Shown piece after piece: positions 25,418-34,441 of a DNA stretch of 64,000 nucleotides. How positions within the stretch are numbered: position 1 is the stretch's first letter; each line of letters starts with the position of its first letter. A model generated the notes under the pieces. It saw nothing but the letters and a program-made list of their open reading frames with translations. It was not told the DNA's origin and ran no database searches. This DNA comes from Jeotgalibaca caeni (GTDB taxonomy: Bacteria; Bacillota; Bacilli; Lactobacillales; Aerococcaceae). The position numbers and the translations under genes are program-made. Where the stretch lies: assembly GCF_028863945.1 (NCBI RefSeq), contig NZ_JARBEA010000004.1, positions 17,240 through 81,239 on the forward strand. Reading direction: 5' to 3'.

Positions 25418-26659
25418 ATGAATCGTGTAGTCATTACCGGAATGGGTGCAGTTACTCCACTAGGCAATAACGTTACTGATTTCTGGAATGGAATTAAAAA
25501 CGGCCAACATGGGTTCGCCCCAATTACGAAGTTTGATGCGTCTGAAACAGGCATCACCGTAGCAGCTGAAGTGAAAGACTTCGATCCAAGTCAATTTATG
25601 GACCGGAAAGAATATAAACGGATGGATCTTTATTCCCAATATGCAGTGGCAGCATCTGTTCAAGCAGTCGCAGATAGCGGATTGGAAGTAGACAAAATTG
25701 ATGCTACCCGTTTTGGTGTCATGATCGGTTCTGGAATCGGCGGACTAAATGAAATGGAATCCGGCATTATTAAGATGCACAATAAAGGACCAAAACGTGT
25801 TCCACCATTGTTCGTACCGATGACCATTGGAAACATGGCAGCTGGAAACACATCCATTAAAGTTGGAGCAAAAGGGATTAGTTTAGATATCGTTACCGCT
25901 TGCGCATCCGCAACGAACTCCATTGGGGAAGCTTATCGGAATATTAAGCATGGCTACTCAGACGTTATTCTAGCGGGTGGAGCTGAAGGAACGATTTGTG
26001 AAATCGGAATTGCTGGCTTCGCAGCCCTAACCGCTCTTTCTGAAAGTGAAGATCCAGACCGCGCATCCATTCCTTTTGACAAAGAAAGAAATGGGTTTGT
26101 CATGGGAGAAGGAGCTGGCGTTCTGATGTTGGAAAGTTTGGAACATGCAAAAGCTCGTGGTGCAAACACTCTGGCAGAAGTTGTAGGATATGGAAGTAAT
26201 TCAGATGCCTACCATATGACAGCACCAACAGAAGATGGAAGCGGCGCGGGTAAAGCGATGCAAATGGCGTTAGCAGATGCAGGAATTACCCCTGATCAAG
26301 TCGATTACATCAATGCGCATGGTACAAGTACACCGGCAAATGATTCATCAGAAACCAAAGCGATTAAATATGCACTTGGAGAAGCAGCAGAAAAAGTTGC
26401 GATTTCAAGCACGAAGAGTATGACCGGACATTTATTAGGAGCGGCAGGTGGAATTGAATCCGTAGCTTGTGTTAAAGCGATTCAAGAAGGATTCTTGCCA
26501 CCAACTCTTGGGTTACGTGTTCCGGATGAACAATGTGACTTAGATTATGTAGCAAATACTGGAAGACCAAAAGAAATTACCTATGCATTAAATAATTCAC
26601 TAGGTTTTGGTGGTCATAATGCAGTTCTATGCTTCAAAAAATGGGAGGAAAATGAGTGA
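25418..26659 (+). CDS. fabF: Beta-ketoacyl-ACP synthase II FabF
   Basis: Elongating condensing enzyme, 413 aa. Nucleophile Cys in DIVTACASATNSIGEAY, two His in NAHGTSTPANDSSE and KSMTGHLLGAAGG, gatekeeper region GFGGHNA. Behind TAAGGAGG. The stop overlaps the accB start by 4 bases (GTGA). Confidence 0.97.
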   Translation: MNRVVITGMGAVTPLGNNVTDFWNGIKNGQHGFAPITKFDASETGITVAAEVKDFDPSQFMDRKEYKRMDLYSQYAVAASVQAVADSGLEVDKIDATRFGVMIGSGIGGLNEMESGIIKMHNKGPKRVPPLFVPMTIGNMAAGNTSIKVGAKGISLDIVTACASATNSIGEAYRNIKHGYSDVILAGGAEGTICEIGIAGFAALTALSESEDPDRASIPFDKERNGFVMGEGAGVLMLESLEHAKARGANTLAEVVGYGSNSDAYHMTAPTEDGSGAGKAMQMALADAGITPDQVDYINAHGTSTPANDSSETKAIKYALGEAAEKVAISSTKSMTGHLLGAAGGIESVACVKAIQEGFLPPTLGLRVPDEQCDLDYVANTGRPKEITYALNNSLGFGGHNAVLCFKKWEENE

Positions 26660-27120
26660 AATTCGAACAAATGAAAGAACTTATTTCCTTGATTGATCAG
26701 TCATCTCTGACAGAGTTTGAATATCAAAATAACGATGTGCGTTTGCGCTTATCGAAAAATGATGTTCCTTCTTTTGCAGGATCAGGACATACCGTTGAAA
26801 GAGTAGCAGAACAAGGATCTTCTCCTGCTCCCGTTCCGACTGCAGCACCTGCACCGGCAGAGGCAGAACAGGCTCCTGTATTGGAAGGAAAGGTAATTAC
26901 TTCTCCAATTGTTGGAGTTGTTTATCTCAAGCCGAATCCTGATTCTCCTACCTATGTTTCAGAAGGCGATCAAATTTCAGAAGGACAAGTTCTTTGTCTA
27001 GTAGAAGCAATGAAAATTATGAATGAAATCAAATCTGAACACAGCGGCCAAGTAGTAGAAATTCTTGTTGAAAATGAACAAGTAGTTGAATACAACCAAC
27101 CGTTATTCCGGATTTTATAA
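26656..27120 (+). CDS. accB: Biotin carboxyl carrier protein of acetyl-CoA carboxylase
   Basis: 154 aa. The N-terminal helix region is joined by a Pro/Ala-rich linker (about residues 52-75) to the biotinyl domain with the modified Lys in VEAMKIMNEI and the typical thumb around PNPDSPTYVSEGD. The GTG start overlaps fabF. Together with AccA, AccC and AccD, all in this operon, it forms acetyl-CoA carboxylase, which supplies malonyl-CoA. Confidence 0.96.
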   Translation: MKFEQMKELISLIDQSSLTEFEYQNNDVRLRLSKNDVPSFAGSGHTVERVAEQGSSPAPVPTAAPAPAEAEQAPVLEGKVITSPIVGVVYLKPNPDSPTYVSEGDQISEGQVLCLVEAMKIMNEIKSEHSGQVVEILVENEQVVEYNQPLFRIL

Positions 27121-27134
27121 AAGGAGACAAATCG

Positions 27135-27566
27135 ATGAGTTTATTAAGCGCACAAGAAGTAATGGAGTTAATTCCAAATCGTTACCCAATCTTTTTCATT
27201 GATAAAGTAGAAGAATTGATTCCAGGAGAAAAAGTAGTATGCTATAAAAACGTAACCATCAATGAACCATTCTTCCAAGGACACTTCCCTGGAGAGCCAG
27301 TTATGCCTGGCGTGTTGATTGTAGAAGCGTTGGCACAAGCAGGTTCGATTCCTTTATTGAAGTTGGATGACTTTAAGGGACAAACTGCCTACCTAGGCGG
27401 ATTGAACAAAATCAAGTTCCGCCAAAAAGTTGTTCCAGGAGATGTTTTGCGTCTGCAAGTGGATATCGTTAAATTGAAGAAATTTGCTGGAATTGGATAT
27501 GGACAAGCATTTGTTGGAGATAAAAAAGTAGCTGAGGCCGAAATGACCTTCATTATTGGGAGATAA
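27135..27566 (+). CDS. fabZ: 3-hydroxyacyl-ACP dehydratase FabZ
   Basis: Hot-dog fold dehydratase of 143 aa. The active-site His is in QGHFPGEPVMPGVLIVEALAQ, followed by the catalytic Glu of that helix. The N-terminal IPNRYPIFFIDKV is typical. AAAGGAGAC precedes the ATG. No separate isomerase FabM is present in the window. Confidence 0.96.
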   Translation: MSLLSAQEVMELIPNRYPIFFIDKVEELIPGEKVVCYKNVTINEPFFQGHFPGEPVMPGVLIVEALAQAGSIPLLKLDDFKGQTAYLGGLNKIKFRQKVVPGDVLRLQVDIVKLKKFAGIGYGQAFVGDKKVAEAEMTFIIGR

Positions 27567-27569
27567 ACG

Positions 27570-28943
27570 ATGCTGAAAAAAGTTTTGATAGCAAATCGCG
27601 GGGAAATCGCCGTTCGAATCATTCGAGCGTGCCATGAAATGGGAATCCAAACGGTTGCTGTCTATTCTGAAGCAGATCGTGAAGCGTTGCATACACAACT
27701 GGCGACAGAGGCTATTTGTATCGGCCCTGCTCGTGCAACGGATTCTTATTTAGATATGACCAGTATCTTAAGTGCAGCAGTTGTGACAGGAGCACAGGCC
27801 ATCCATCCAGGATTTGGATTCCTCTCAGAAAATAGCATTTTTGCTACGATGTGTGAGGAAATGAATATTAAATTCATTGGTCCCAAAGCAGAAACCATTG
27901 ATTTGATGGGTAATAAATCCAATGCCCGTAATGCGATGATAGAAGCTGAAGTTCCTGTTATTCCTGGAAGCAAGGATTACATTCATACAGCTGAAGAAGC
28001 TGAAATAAAAGCAAAAGAACTAGGTTATCCTGTTATTCTGAAGGCAGCAGCAGGTGGTGGAGGAAAAGGGATGCGTAAAGTAATGGCTCCCGAAGAACTC
28101 ATTCCTTTATTTTCTCAAGCGAAAGCAGAGGCAAAAGCTGCTTTTGGTGATGACCGGATGTACATCGAAAAGATTATTAGTCCAGCTCGTCATATTGAAA
28201 TGCAAATCTTAGCTGATGAGCATGGAAATGTGATTCATCTAGGTGAGCGGGATTGTTCGCTGCAGCGGAATCATCAAAAAGTGCTGGAAGAAGCACCTTC
28301 TACCTTTATTTCCGATCAAACAAGACAGGAAATGGGAGAAACTGCTGTACGTGCTGCTCAGCATGTAGGATATATTAACGCAGGAACCATTGAATTCCTT
28401 GTGGACAGCGATGAAAAGTTTTATTTTATGGAAATGAATACACGTATTCAAGTTGAACATCCAGTTACAGAAATGGCTACTGGAGTTGATATTGTGAAGG
28501 AACAATTGCGTATTGCAAGCGGCATACCGCTCAGTATCAAGCAAGAAGATGTTACTTTGACAGGTCATACGATTGAATGCCGTATTAATGCAGAAAATCC
28601 TGCAGAAAATTTCCGACCGTCTTCTGGTCAAATTGATTATCTATTTTTACCAAGTGGTGGTAATGGCTTACGGGTAGAGAGCGCGATGTACGGTGGTTAT
28701 ACCATCCCGCCTTTCTATGATTCCATGATTGCGAAAATTATTACCAAAGGGGAGAACCGCGAAGAAGCGATTGCGAAAATGCAACGCGCATTGCAGGAGC
28801 TCGTTATTCATGGTGTTGATACGAATCAATACTTCCAAGAAGCGATTCTCCAAGATGAGCGGTTTGTATCCGGTCAATTTGATACAGATTATTTACAAAA
28901 TGTTTTTTTGCCAACTTGGCAACCTCAAACACCCCGAAACTAG
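27570..28943 (+). CDS. accC: Biotin carboxylase subunit of acetyl-CoA carboxylase
   Basis: ATP-grasp enzyme, 457 aa, that carboxylates biotin on AccB. N-terminal KVLIANRGEIAVRIIRACHEMG, glycine-rich ATP loop KAAAGGGGKGMRKV, GERDCSLQRNHQKVLEEAPS, FMEMNTRIQVEHPVTEMATG with the catalytic Arg, and ECRINAENP. Starts 3 bases after fabZ. There is a short 41-base gap to accD. Confidence 0.97.
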   Translation: MLKKVLIANRGEIAVRIIRACHEMGIQTVAVYSEADREALHTQLATEAICIGPARATDSYLDMTSILSAAVVTGAQAIHPGFGFLSENSIFATMCEEMNIKFIGPKAETIDLMGNKSNARNAMIEAEVPVIPGSKDYIHTAEEAEIKAKELGYPVILKAAAGGGGKGMRKVMAPEELIPLFSQAKAEAKAAFGDDRMYIEKIISPARHIEMQILADEHGNVIHLGERDCSLQRNHQKVLEEAPSTFISDQTRQEMGETAVRAAQHVGYINAGTIEFLVDSDEKFYFMEMNTRIQVEHPVTEMATGVDIVKEQLRIASGIPLSIKQEDVTLTGHTIECRINAENPAENFRPSSGQIDYLFLPSGGNGLRVESAMYGGYTIPPFYDSMIAKIITKGENREEAIAKMQRALQELVIHGVDTNQYFQEAILQDERFVSGQFDTDYLQNVFLPTWQPQTPRN

Positions 28944-28984
28944 GGTAAGAGAAGAGAGTATACGAAGAAGCAAGAGGTGAGGAT

Positions 28985-29863
28985 ATGAAGTTATTTCGCA
29001 AACGTCCCTACATCCCGTTGCAGCCTTCCTATCAAAATGACGAAGAAGTCCAAAAACCAGTCGTTCCAGAAGGTCTCTGGGAAAAATGTCCGAACTGTAG
29101 TAAAACAATCTACAGCAAGGACTTAGGGGATGAGAAAATCTGTCCCCACTGTCAATATAACTTTCGTATTTCCGCTCACGAACGCATTGCCATGATTGTT
29201 GACAAAGACACATTCGAAGAGTGGAATTCGGCTATGCCAATCGAAAATCCCTTAGCTTTTCCTGGGTATGAACAGAAGCTGGCGCGAACAAAATTATCGG
29301 CTGGAATAGACGAAGCGGTTGTTACTGGGAAAGCATTAATCCAAGGGGCAGAGACAGTATTATGTGTGATGGATTCTAATTTCTTTATGGGAAGCATGGG
29401 GAAGATTGTAGGAGAAAAGCTCACTCGTGCGTTTGAACAGGCATTGGCAGAACAACTGCCAGTGATTGTTTTTACCGCTTCTGGCGGAGCTCGGATGCAG
29501 GAGGGAATTCTTTCCTTGATGCAAATGGCAAAAGTAAGTGCAGCTGTGGCAAACCATCAAGCAGCTGGCCTCTTGTATATAACCGTGCTAACTGATCCAA
29601 CTACAGGTGGCGTTACTGCTAGTTTTGCTATGCAGGGGGATATTATCTTAGCTGAACCGGGTGCAACAATCGGGTTTGCTGGGAAAAGAGTCATCGAGCA
29701 AACGATTAAGGCTTCTGTTCCAGAAGGATTTCAAACGGCAGAGCATCTCTTAGAGAAGGGCTTTATTGACCGTATCGTACCGCGTAAGCAGTTGCGTTTT
29801 GTTCTTGGACATCTTTTGGCCATCCATATGGATTGCACAGTGATGGAGGAGAGCGGAACATGA
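28985..29863 (+). CDS. accD: Acetyl-CoA carboxylase carboxyltransferase subunit beta
   Basis: 292 aa. The N-terminal zinc ribbon has CPNC and CPHC pairs (about residues 37-60), followed by the crotonase-fold carboxyltransferase domain with SASGGARMQEGILSLMQMAK (here TASGGARMQEG) and TDPTTGGVTASFAMQGD. GAGGTGAGG precedes the ATG. The last base pairs overlap accA in an ATGA. Confidence 0.97.
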   Translation: MKLFRKRPYIPLQPSYQNDEEVQKPVVPEGLWEKCPNCSKTIYSKDLGDEKICPHCQYNFRISAHERIAMIVDKDTFEEWNSAMPIENPLAFPGYEQKLARTKLSAGIDEAVVTGKALIQGAETVLCVMDSNFFMGSMGKIVGEKLTRAFEQALAEQLPVIVFTASGGARMQEGILSLMQMAKVSAAVANHQAAGLLYITVLTDPTTGGVTASFAMQGDIILAEPGATIGFAGKRVIEQTIKASVPEGFQTAEHLLEKGFIDRIVPRKQLRFVLGHLLAIHMDCTVMEESGT

Positions 29864-30642
29864 CAGATGCAAATGAAATCGTAAATAAAGCAAGAGCCAT
29901 AGATCGTTTGACGGCAAAAGAATGGGCAGAAGAATTATTTGAGAACTTTTTTGAATTACATGGCGACCGTCGTTTTGGGGACGACCCCGCTATTATTGGC
30001 GGAATCGCTACATTAGAAGGCCAACCAGTAACCATCATTGGTACTCAAAAGGGACATGACTTAAAAGAGAATGTATATCGTAATTTTGGTTCTCCTCATC
30101 CAGAGGGGTACCGGAAGTCCATTCGACTTATGAAGCAAGCCGAAAAGTTTAATCGTCCAGTGGTTACTTTTATCAATACATCAGGAGCTTTTTGTGATGT
30201 AGAGTCAGAAGACCGTGGGATTGGTGAAGCAATTGCTGAAAGTTTATTGACGATGTCTCAATTAAAAGTACCGATTTTATCGATTTTTATTGGGGAAGGC
30301 GGGAGCGGTGGCGCTCTGGCTCTTGGAATGGGAAATAAAGTTTGGATGATGGAGAACGCGATGTACTCTGTTCTTTCCCCGGAAGGTTTTGCTTCAATTC
30401 TTTGGAAGGACTCTTCACGTAGCAAGGAAGCTGCTGAAATTATGAAGTTAACGCCAACCGATTTGTTGGAATTAACCGTAGTTGACCGCATCATTCCTGA
30501 GAGTCGACGTAAAGTTAAACTAAAGCGAGAAGAAGTCATCCATAATGTACGCAAAGATATTATCCAAGCATTGGCGGAAATGTCCGAGTGGAGCGAAGAA
30601 GAAGTAATCCAACAACGACAAGCAAGATTCCGTATGTATTAG
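29860..30642 (+). CDS. accA: Acetyl-CoA carboxylase carboxyltransferase subunit alpha
   Basis: 260 aa from the ATG at 29860, which forms an ATGA overlap with the accD stop; a longer reading from 29833 would ignore the GGAGGAGAG ribosome binding site. Marks: LTAKEWAEELFENFFELHGDRR, GHDLKENVYRNFGSPHPEGYRK, INTSGAFCDVESEDRGIGEAIA and GEGGSGGALALGMGNKV. Last gene of the fab operon, directly before a strong terminator. Confidence 0.97.
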   Translation: MTDANEIVNKARAIDRLTAKEWAEELFENFFELHGDRRFGDDPAIIGGIATLEGQPVTIIGTQKGHDLKENVYRNFGSPHPEGYRKSIRLMKQAEKFNRPVVTFINTSGAFCDVESEDRGIGEAIAESLLTMSQLKVPILSIFIGEGGSGGALALGMGNKVWMMENAMYSVLSPEGFASILWKDSSRSKEAAEIMKLTPTDLLELTVVDRIIPESRRKVKLKREEVIHNVRKDIIQALAEMSEWSEEEVIQQRQARFRMY

Positions 30643-30650
30643 AATAGAGA

Positions 30651-30687
30651 AGGGACAGAAAAACATTTTTTTCTGTCCCTTTTTTTG
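30651..30687 (+). terminator. Terminator of the fab operon
   Basis: AGGGACAGAAAA/TTTTCTGTCCCT stem, tiny loop, followed by seven T. With the promoter at 20932 it marks a 9.7-kb transcription unit. Confidence 0.92.
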
Positions 30688-30718
30688 TTATGCTTAGATG
30701 GTTGGAAAGGAGAGAACG

Positions 30719-31624
30719 ATGAATCCACCAGTACCATTTCCCAAAAATTATCACACTTATCTTGAAAAAGCGATGCAGGCACTAGAAGTAGGTAATACCC
30801 AATTGGCTACTGAATGTTTAGAAAAGGCCCTTTCGATTCAAGTGGATGTCGATGTTTTATGTTTATGCGTAACCTTATTGAAAGACCGTAATCAACTTGA
30901 AGAAGCCTTAGTGTGCGTACGTACGTATCAACCCATGCTTTTTGAATCAAGTAAGGTTGAACCAATCGATATTGAACTGATTACTCTGCTCATTGAAACG
31001 GAACGGCTGGATCAAGCTAGAGAACAAATGAAGCAACGAAGTTTATTACTCGAGAATAAGAGTGAATACCAGCAACTTCAAACCATGTTTGAAGAGAAAT
31101 TTGCTCAAGTGGAACGCCAAAAGGAAGCAGAAAAAGCTGCTAAGCAACAAGCAATTCTACTCGAAGGGAAACATATTGAAGACCAATCAACTTTGCAGCA
31201 GCTGCATTTTGTCAAACAATTACCAGAGCTTCAAACAAAGGACCTACTTCCCCTTTCAAAACGACTGCTTATTGGACCCTTACACCCTCTACTCAAAACG
31301 GAAATTATTCATTTACTATTAGAACGAGGCGTGAAAGAATGGATCCCGATCACCAAAAAGTCCTATCAAAAAGAAATCGATTTTTCTACATTGATGCCGC
31401 TTGAATACTCTTCGTTTTTTCAAGAAGGGTTAGAGAAGTTAAGTCAAACTGAAACCTTTTTCTTACATTGCGCCTACGTTTATCCTTTTGAAAGAGAAGC
31501 CTTCCACTCCATTGAAGAATGGGAACGCGATACAAGTGAAGAAACATTGCTGAATGATGCAAGCGAATTAAGTCAAAATATACGAACAGTAGAAGCTGAT
31601 TTAGATTTGCTTACTCATTTATAA
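30719..31624 (+). CDS. TPR-like protein of unknown function
   Basis: 301 aa from the ATG at 30719 behind AAAGGAG. No signal peptide or membrane segment. The N-terminal 120 residues are helical pairs with TPR-like spacing (YLEKAMQALEVGNTQLATECLEKALS), followed by a charged coiled coil at about 125-150 (Lys/Glu/Gln-rich) and a helical C-terminal part. The C-terminus resembles uncharacterised TPR proteins of Lactobacillales. It probably acts as a protein-binding scaffold, but no partner can be named. Single gene between two terminators; no clear promoter was found in the 31 bases upstream, so some read-through from accA is possible. Confidence 0.7.
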   Translation: MNPPVPFPKNYHTYLEKAMQALEVGNTQLATECLEKALSIQVDVDVLCLCVTLLKDRNQLEEALVCVRTYQPMLFESSKVEPIDIELITLLIETERLDQAREQMKQRSLLLENKSEYQQLQTMFEEKFAQVERQKEAEKAAKQQAILLEGKHIEDQSTLQQLHFVKQLPELQTKDLLPLSKRLLIGPLHPLLKTEIIHLLLERGVKEWIPITKKSYQKEIDFSTLMPLEYSSFFQEGLEKLSQTETFFLHCAYVYPFEREAFHSIEEWERDTSEETLLNDASELSQNIRTVEADLDLLTHL

Positions 31625-31626
31625 GA

Positions 31627-31674
31627 AAAGTGCCATGAAACGTTGAAATCAAAATACGTTTCATGGCACTTTCT
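31627..31674. terminator. Bidirectional terminator
   Basis: Perfect 17-bp stem AAAGTGCCATGAAACGT with its complement, 12-base loop. It lies between two convergent genes and works in both directions by its A- and T-rich flanks. Confidence 0.9.
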
Positions 31675-32737
31675 CTATGGTTTATAAAGGTTATAACGTA
31701 AATAATCTACTTGTTTGGTTTCAGGATTCACCGAGTAGCCGAGAGAGAAGGTGAGTGGGGGATCTTCATCTCTCCATTCATGAAAGTAGGAGGACGCCTC
31801 ATGGAAGGTATCACTACCAGCCAATTCAATCAATGTTGGGGAAGATACTATTCTATCCAAATCTTCAAGGAAAGTACCCAGCGAAATACCTCCAGGGAAA
31901 TAAATAGGAGCTTCTTTCGTATCAATTGCTTCTTGGTCAAGAGAAAGACCAGTTATCTCCACTTCTGCCGGCGATTCGGTTCCTTCGAACGGGATAGCAG
32001 TTGTGGCACGAAGCATTAATTTTTCTTTTCTAAAGACCAACTCTATTAAGTCTTCTGTTCTTTCAATCTCAGGAGTGAAGCCTAAATCAAGTAGTTCTTG
32101 ACCAGTAACAGGTAAGGTGATGATCGATTCGTACAATTGAAGCTTTCCACTATCGACAGGTGCTTCTATTATTTCTGGAAGGGCAGCAATGGTGGTATCG
32201 TTAACGAATGCTTCCTCAAAATCAGAGAATCCATTTGGAGCATACAAAGTTTCTTCTTTTGTGGGGATTTCGAATGCATATGCAGCTTCATTATAGCCTG
32301 AGAAAGTCAGGGTAAATGAACTTTTTTGTTTGAGTAATTCATCGTCTTCAATCTTTTCTCCCTCTGTATTTTGCAAGGTCAATTGCAAGGGAAGATTGGT
32401 ATCCTCTTCGAGGAGAAGGGAAAAATGGAGTGGCTGATAGAAATAACGATAGAGATAAGCGTGTGGGTCAATCCAAAATGCATCAAAGAGATCACGATTG
32501 ATTTCAGAAACTACTCCTGTAATTTCAATTTTTCCATCATTCTCATTCATTTCCAAATCTTGAGCGTACTCGCTTAAGAAGGAGAAGGTACGATCCATAC
32601 GATTGGAATAAAAATGATTTTCATTTTCATCGATATAATACCGCATCCTGCCGTCAGCAAGATTATGAAAGACAACATAATCAACTTCCTACAGCAATGA
32701 AACTTGCAAGAATGAAAAATAGTTGTTTCTTTCTCAT
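31675..32737 (-). pseudogene. Secreted/lipoprotein-like gene broken by a frameshift near its signal peptide
   Basis: The 3' part is an open frame whose first ATG is at 32646 (323 aa), but that ATG has no ribosome binding site. Upstream, GGGAGG and an ATG at 32737 start a clear signal peptide, MRKKQLFFILASFIAVGS, which meets TGA at 32681-32683. The downstream frame is already open from 32688 (EVDYVVFHNLADGRMRYYID). One extra base or two missing bases between about 32683 and 32695 would join them. The mature part is acidic and beta-rich without a motif I recognise. It may be a true decay event, phase variation or a sequence error; homologous function unknown. Confidence 0.7.
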
Positions 32738-32818
32738 ATCGGAACCTCCCTTGAATTCTCCTGCTTTTAGTTTGCCACCAAGCTAAGAAATTCGCAAATA
32801 ATAAACGAACAGTCTTCG

Positions 32819-32847
32819 TTGTTTCTCAAAAATGCGTGTGCTATACT
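32819..32847 (+). promoter_or_regulatory. Promoter of the MFS gene
   Basis: TTGTTT, 17 bases, TATACT with the extended TGC in front. Lies 43 bases before the MFS start codon. Confidence 0.65.
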
Positions 32848-32860
32848 TTTTTAAGTCTAA

Positions 32861-32875
32861 CTACAACAATTGTAG
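32861..32875 (+). promoter_or_regulatory. Short inverted repeat in the MFS leader
   Basis: CTACAA-CAA-TTGTAG is a perfect 6-bp inverted repeat with a 3-base centre, placed between the promoter and the ribosome binding site. It could be an operator; no regulator gene is adjacent. Confidence 0.45.
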
Positions 32876-32889
32876 AAAGGGGTAAATGA

Positions 32890-34116
32890 ATGGCAACCTT
32901 CCTTTTGATTATTATTTATATTGCTTTTATCAGCTTAGGTTTACCAGATGCCGTCTTAGGTGCTGCTTGGCCTGTCATGCAAACGACTTTAGACGCACCG
33001 ATGGAGGCAGCAGGATACTTATTCAGCATGGTTTCAGTAGGAACGATATTATCCAGTTTATTCAGTGGAAGAATGTTAAATCGGTTTGGTACAGGAAGAG
33101 TAACCATGGTCAGTGTGCTGATGACCGCTACAGCATTGCTTGGTTTTCATTTCGCACCTTCACTTTCGTGGCTTTTCTTATTCACTTTGCCGCTTGGATT
33201 GGGAGCGGGGGCGGTAGATGCCGGATTAAATGATTTTATTTCAGTCCATTATCAAGCGCATCATATGAATTGGCTGCACAGCTTTTGGGGAGTGGGAGCT
33301 ACAATTGGGCCAATCGTGTTGGCGCAATACATGGCGAACGGTAATTCCTGGAGAGACGGCTATTTTTTGATTGCTATTTTCCAATTTATTCTAAGTGCCG
33401 TCCTTCTCTTGACGTTACCAATTTGGAGTAAAGTGAGCAGGAAACAAAAATTCATAGTAGAAACAGATCATGCACAACCCCATCATCCGGAATTGGAAAA
33501 GGAGAGTTCCCTGCATCCCTTCAAGATGAAGGGAGTAAATTATGCTCTTTTCACCTTTTTATTCTATTCGGGAATCGAACAAACGGTAGGATTATGGGGC
33601 AGCACATTTTTAGTAGATGTTAAGAATATTGAACCCGCCCAAGCGGCAAGATGGGTCTCTTTTTATTTCTTGGGGATTACCATTGGGCGATTTGTTTCAG
33701 GATTTGTTTCCTTTGAGCTGACCAACCGCCAGCTCATCCGAGCAGGGCAGATGATTGCTCTATTGGGTGTCATCTTATTGATATTACCTTTACCGAACGT
33801 TATTTCCTTAATGAGCTATATTACAATCGGATTTGGCTTAGCGCCAATATTCCCAAGTATGCTTCATGAAACTCCGGCACGATTCGGCAAAAAGAACTCT
33901 CAAACGATTATGGGATACCAAATGGCTGTTGGTTATACGGGCACAACCATCCTGCCTCCCTTATTCGGAATGATTGCTTCTCGAACAACCACTGGGTTTA
34001 TGCCTGTGTTCTTGATTAGTTATGCCGTAATAATGATTGCATCTACAGAGCGCTTGAACCGTCTCAAGCCAGAACTTGTTCCATTGAATAAAGAGTCTAC
34101 ATCCGTTTCTCGCTAA
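32890..34116 (+). CDS. MFS transporter, sugar/FucP-like
   Basis: Major facilitator of 408 aa with about twelve hydrophobic segments and a central hydrophilic loop near residues 180-215 (HAQPHHPELEKESS). The first segment ends in LGLPDAVLGAAWP and the loop after segment 2 has GRMLNRFGTGRV, the conserved MFS motif A region. The sequence type is that of FucP/YfkF-like permeases, some of which move sugars, but the substrate cannot be told. GAAAGGGG precedes the ATG. It stands alone with its own promoter. Confidence 0.8.
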   Translation: MATFLLIIIYIAFISLGLPDAVLGAAWPVMQTTLDAPMEAAGYLFSMVSVGTILSSLFSGRMLNRFGTGRVTMVSVLMTATALLGFHFAPSLSWLFLFTLPLGLGAGAVDAGLNDFISVHYQAHHMNWLHSFWGVGATIGPIVLAQYMANGNSWRDGYFLIAIFQFILSAVLLLTLPIWSKVSRKQKFIVETDHAQPHHPELEKESSLHPFKMKGVNYALFTFLFYSGIEQTVGLWGSTFLVDVKNIEPAQAARWVSFYFLGITIGRFVSGFVSFELTNRQLIRAGQMIALLGVILLILPLPNVISLMSYITIGFGLAPIFPSMLHETPARFGKKNSQTIMGYQMAVGYTGTTILPPLFGMIASRTTTGFMPVFLISYAVIMIASTERLNRLKPELVPLNKESTSVSR

Positions 34117-34127
34117 AAACCCGTTTG

Positions 34128-34156
34128 TTGACAGCGTTATTTTTTAGACCTATAAT
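34128..34156 (+). promoter_or_regulatory. Consensus promoter of the cold shock gene
   Basis: TTGACA, 17 bases, TATAAT: a perfect sigma-A promoter, followed by a leader of about 45 bases before the csp ribosome binding site. Confidence 0.92.
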
Positions 34157-34207
34157 GAATTTTGAAGGTTGTGATGGAAGAGGCAACCAGACAAAGGAGG
34201 AGCTACC

Positions 34208-34435
34208 ATGGCATACGGCATCGTTAAGTGGTTTAGTAACGAAAAGGGTTATGGCTTCATCGAAACGGTTGATACGAAGGAAGATATTTTTGTTCATTTT
34301 ACCGGAATCAACCAAGAAGGGTTCAAGACTCTAAATGAAGGGCAGCAAGTATCCTTTACAATTGCTGAAGGAGTTAGAGGTCCGCAAGCAACGGATGTAA
34401 GAGTTGCGGAAGAAGACACAAAGGAGCAGGTCTAG
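34208..34435 (+). CDS. Cold shock protein (Csp family)
   Basis: 75-aa OB-fold protein that binds single-stranded RNA and DNA. RNP1 is KGYGFIET and RNP2 DIFVHF; the N-terminus [11 protein letters not shown] and the C-terminal GPQATDVRV are typical, with a short acidic tail. A strong AAAGGAGG is placed before the ATG. High expression is likely from the perfect promoter. It is followed after 6 bases by an RNase H gene, so both share one message. Confidence 0.95.
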   Translation: MAYGIVKWFSNEKGYGFIETVDTKEDIFVHFTGINQEGFKTLNEGQQVSFTIAEGVRGPQATDVRVAEEDTKEQV

Positions 34436-34441
34436 AGATTA

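Noticed and set aside
32886..33233. Second plus-strand frame starting 4 bases before the MFS start
   Set aside because: Cys/Arg-rich out-of-frame shadow of the permease; the MFS frame has the expected helices.
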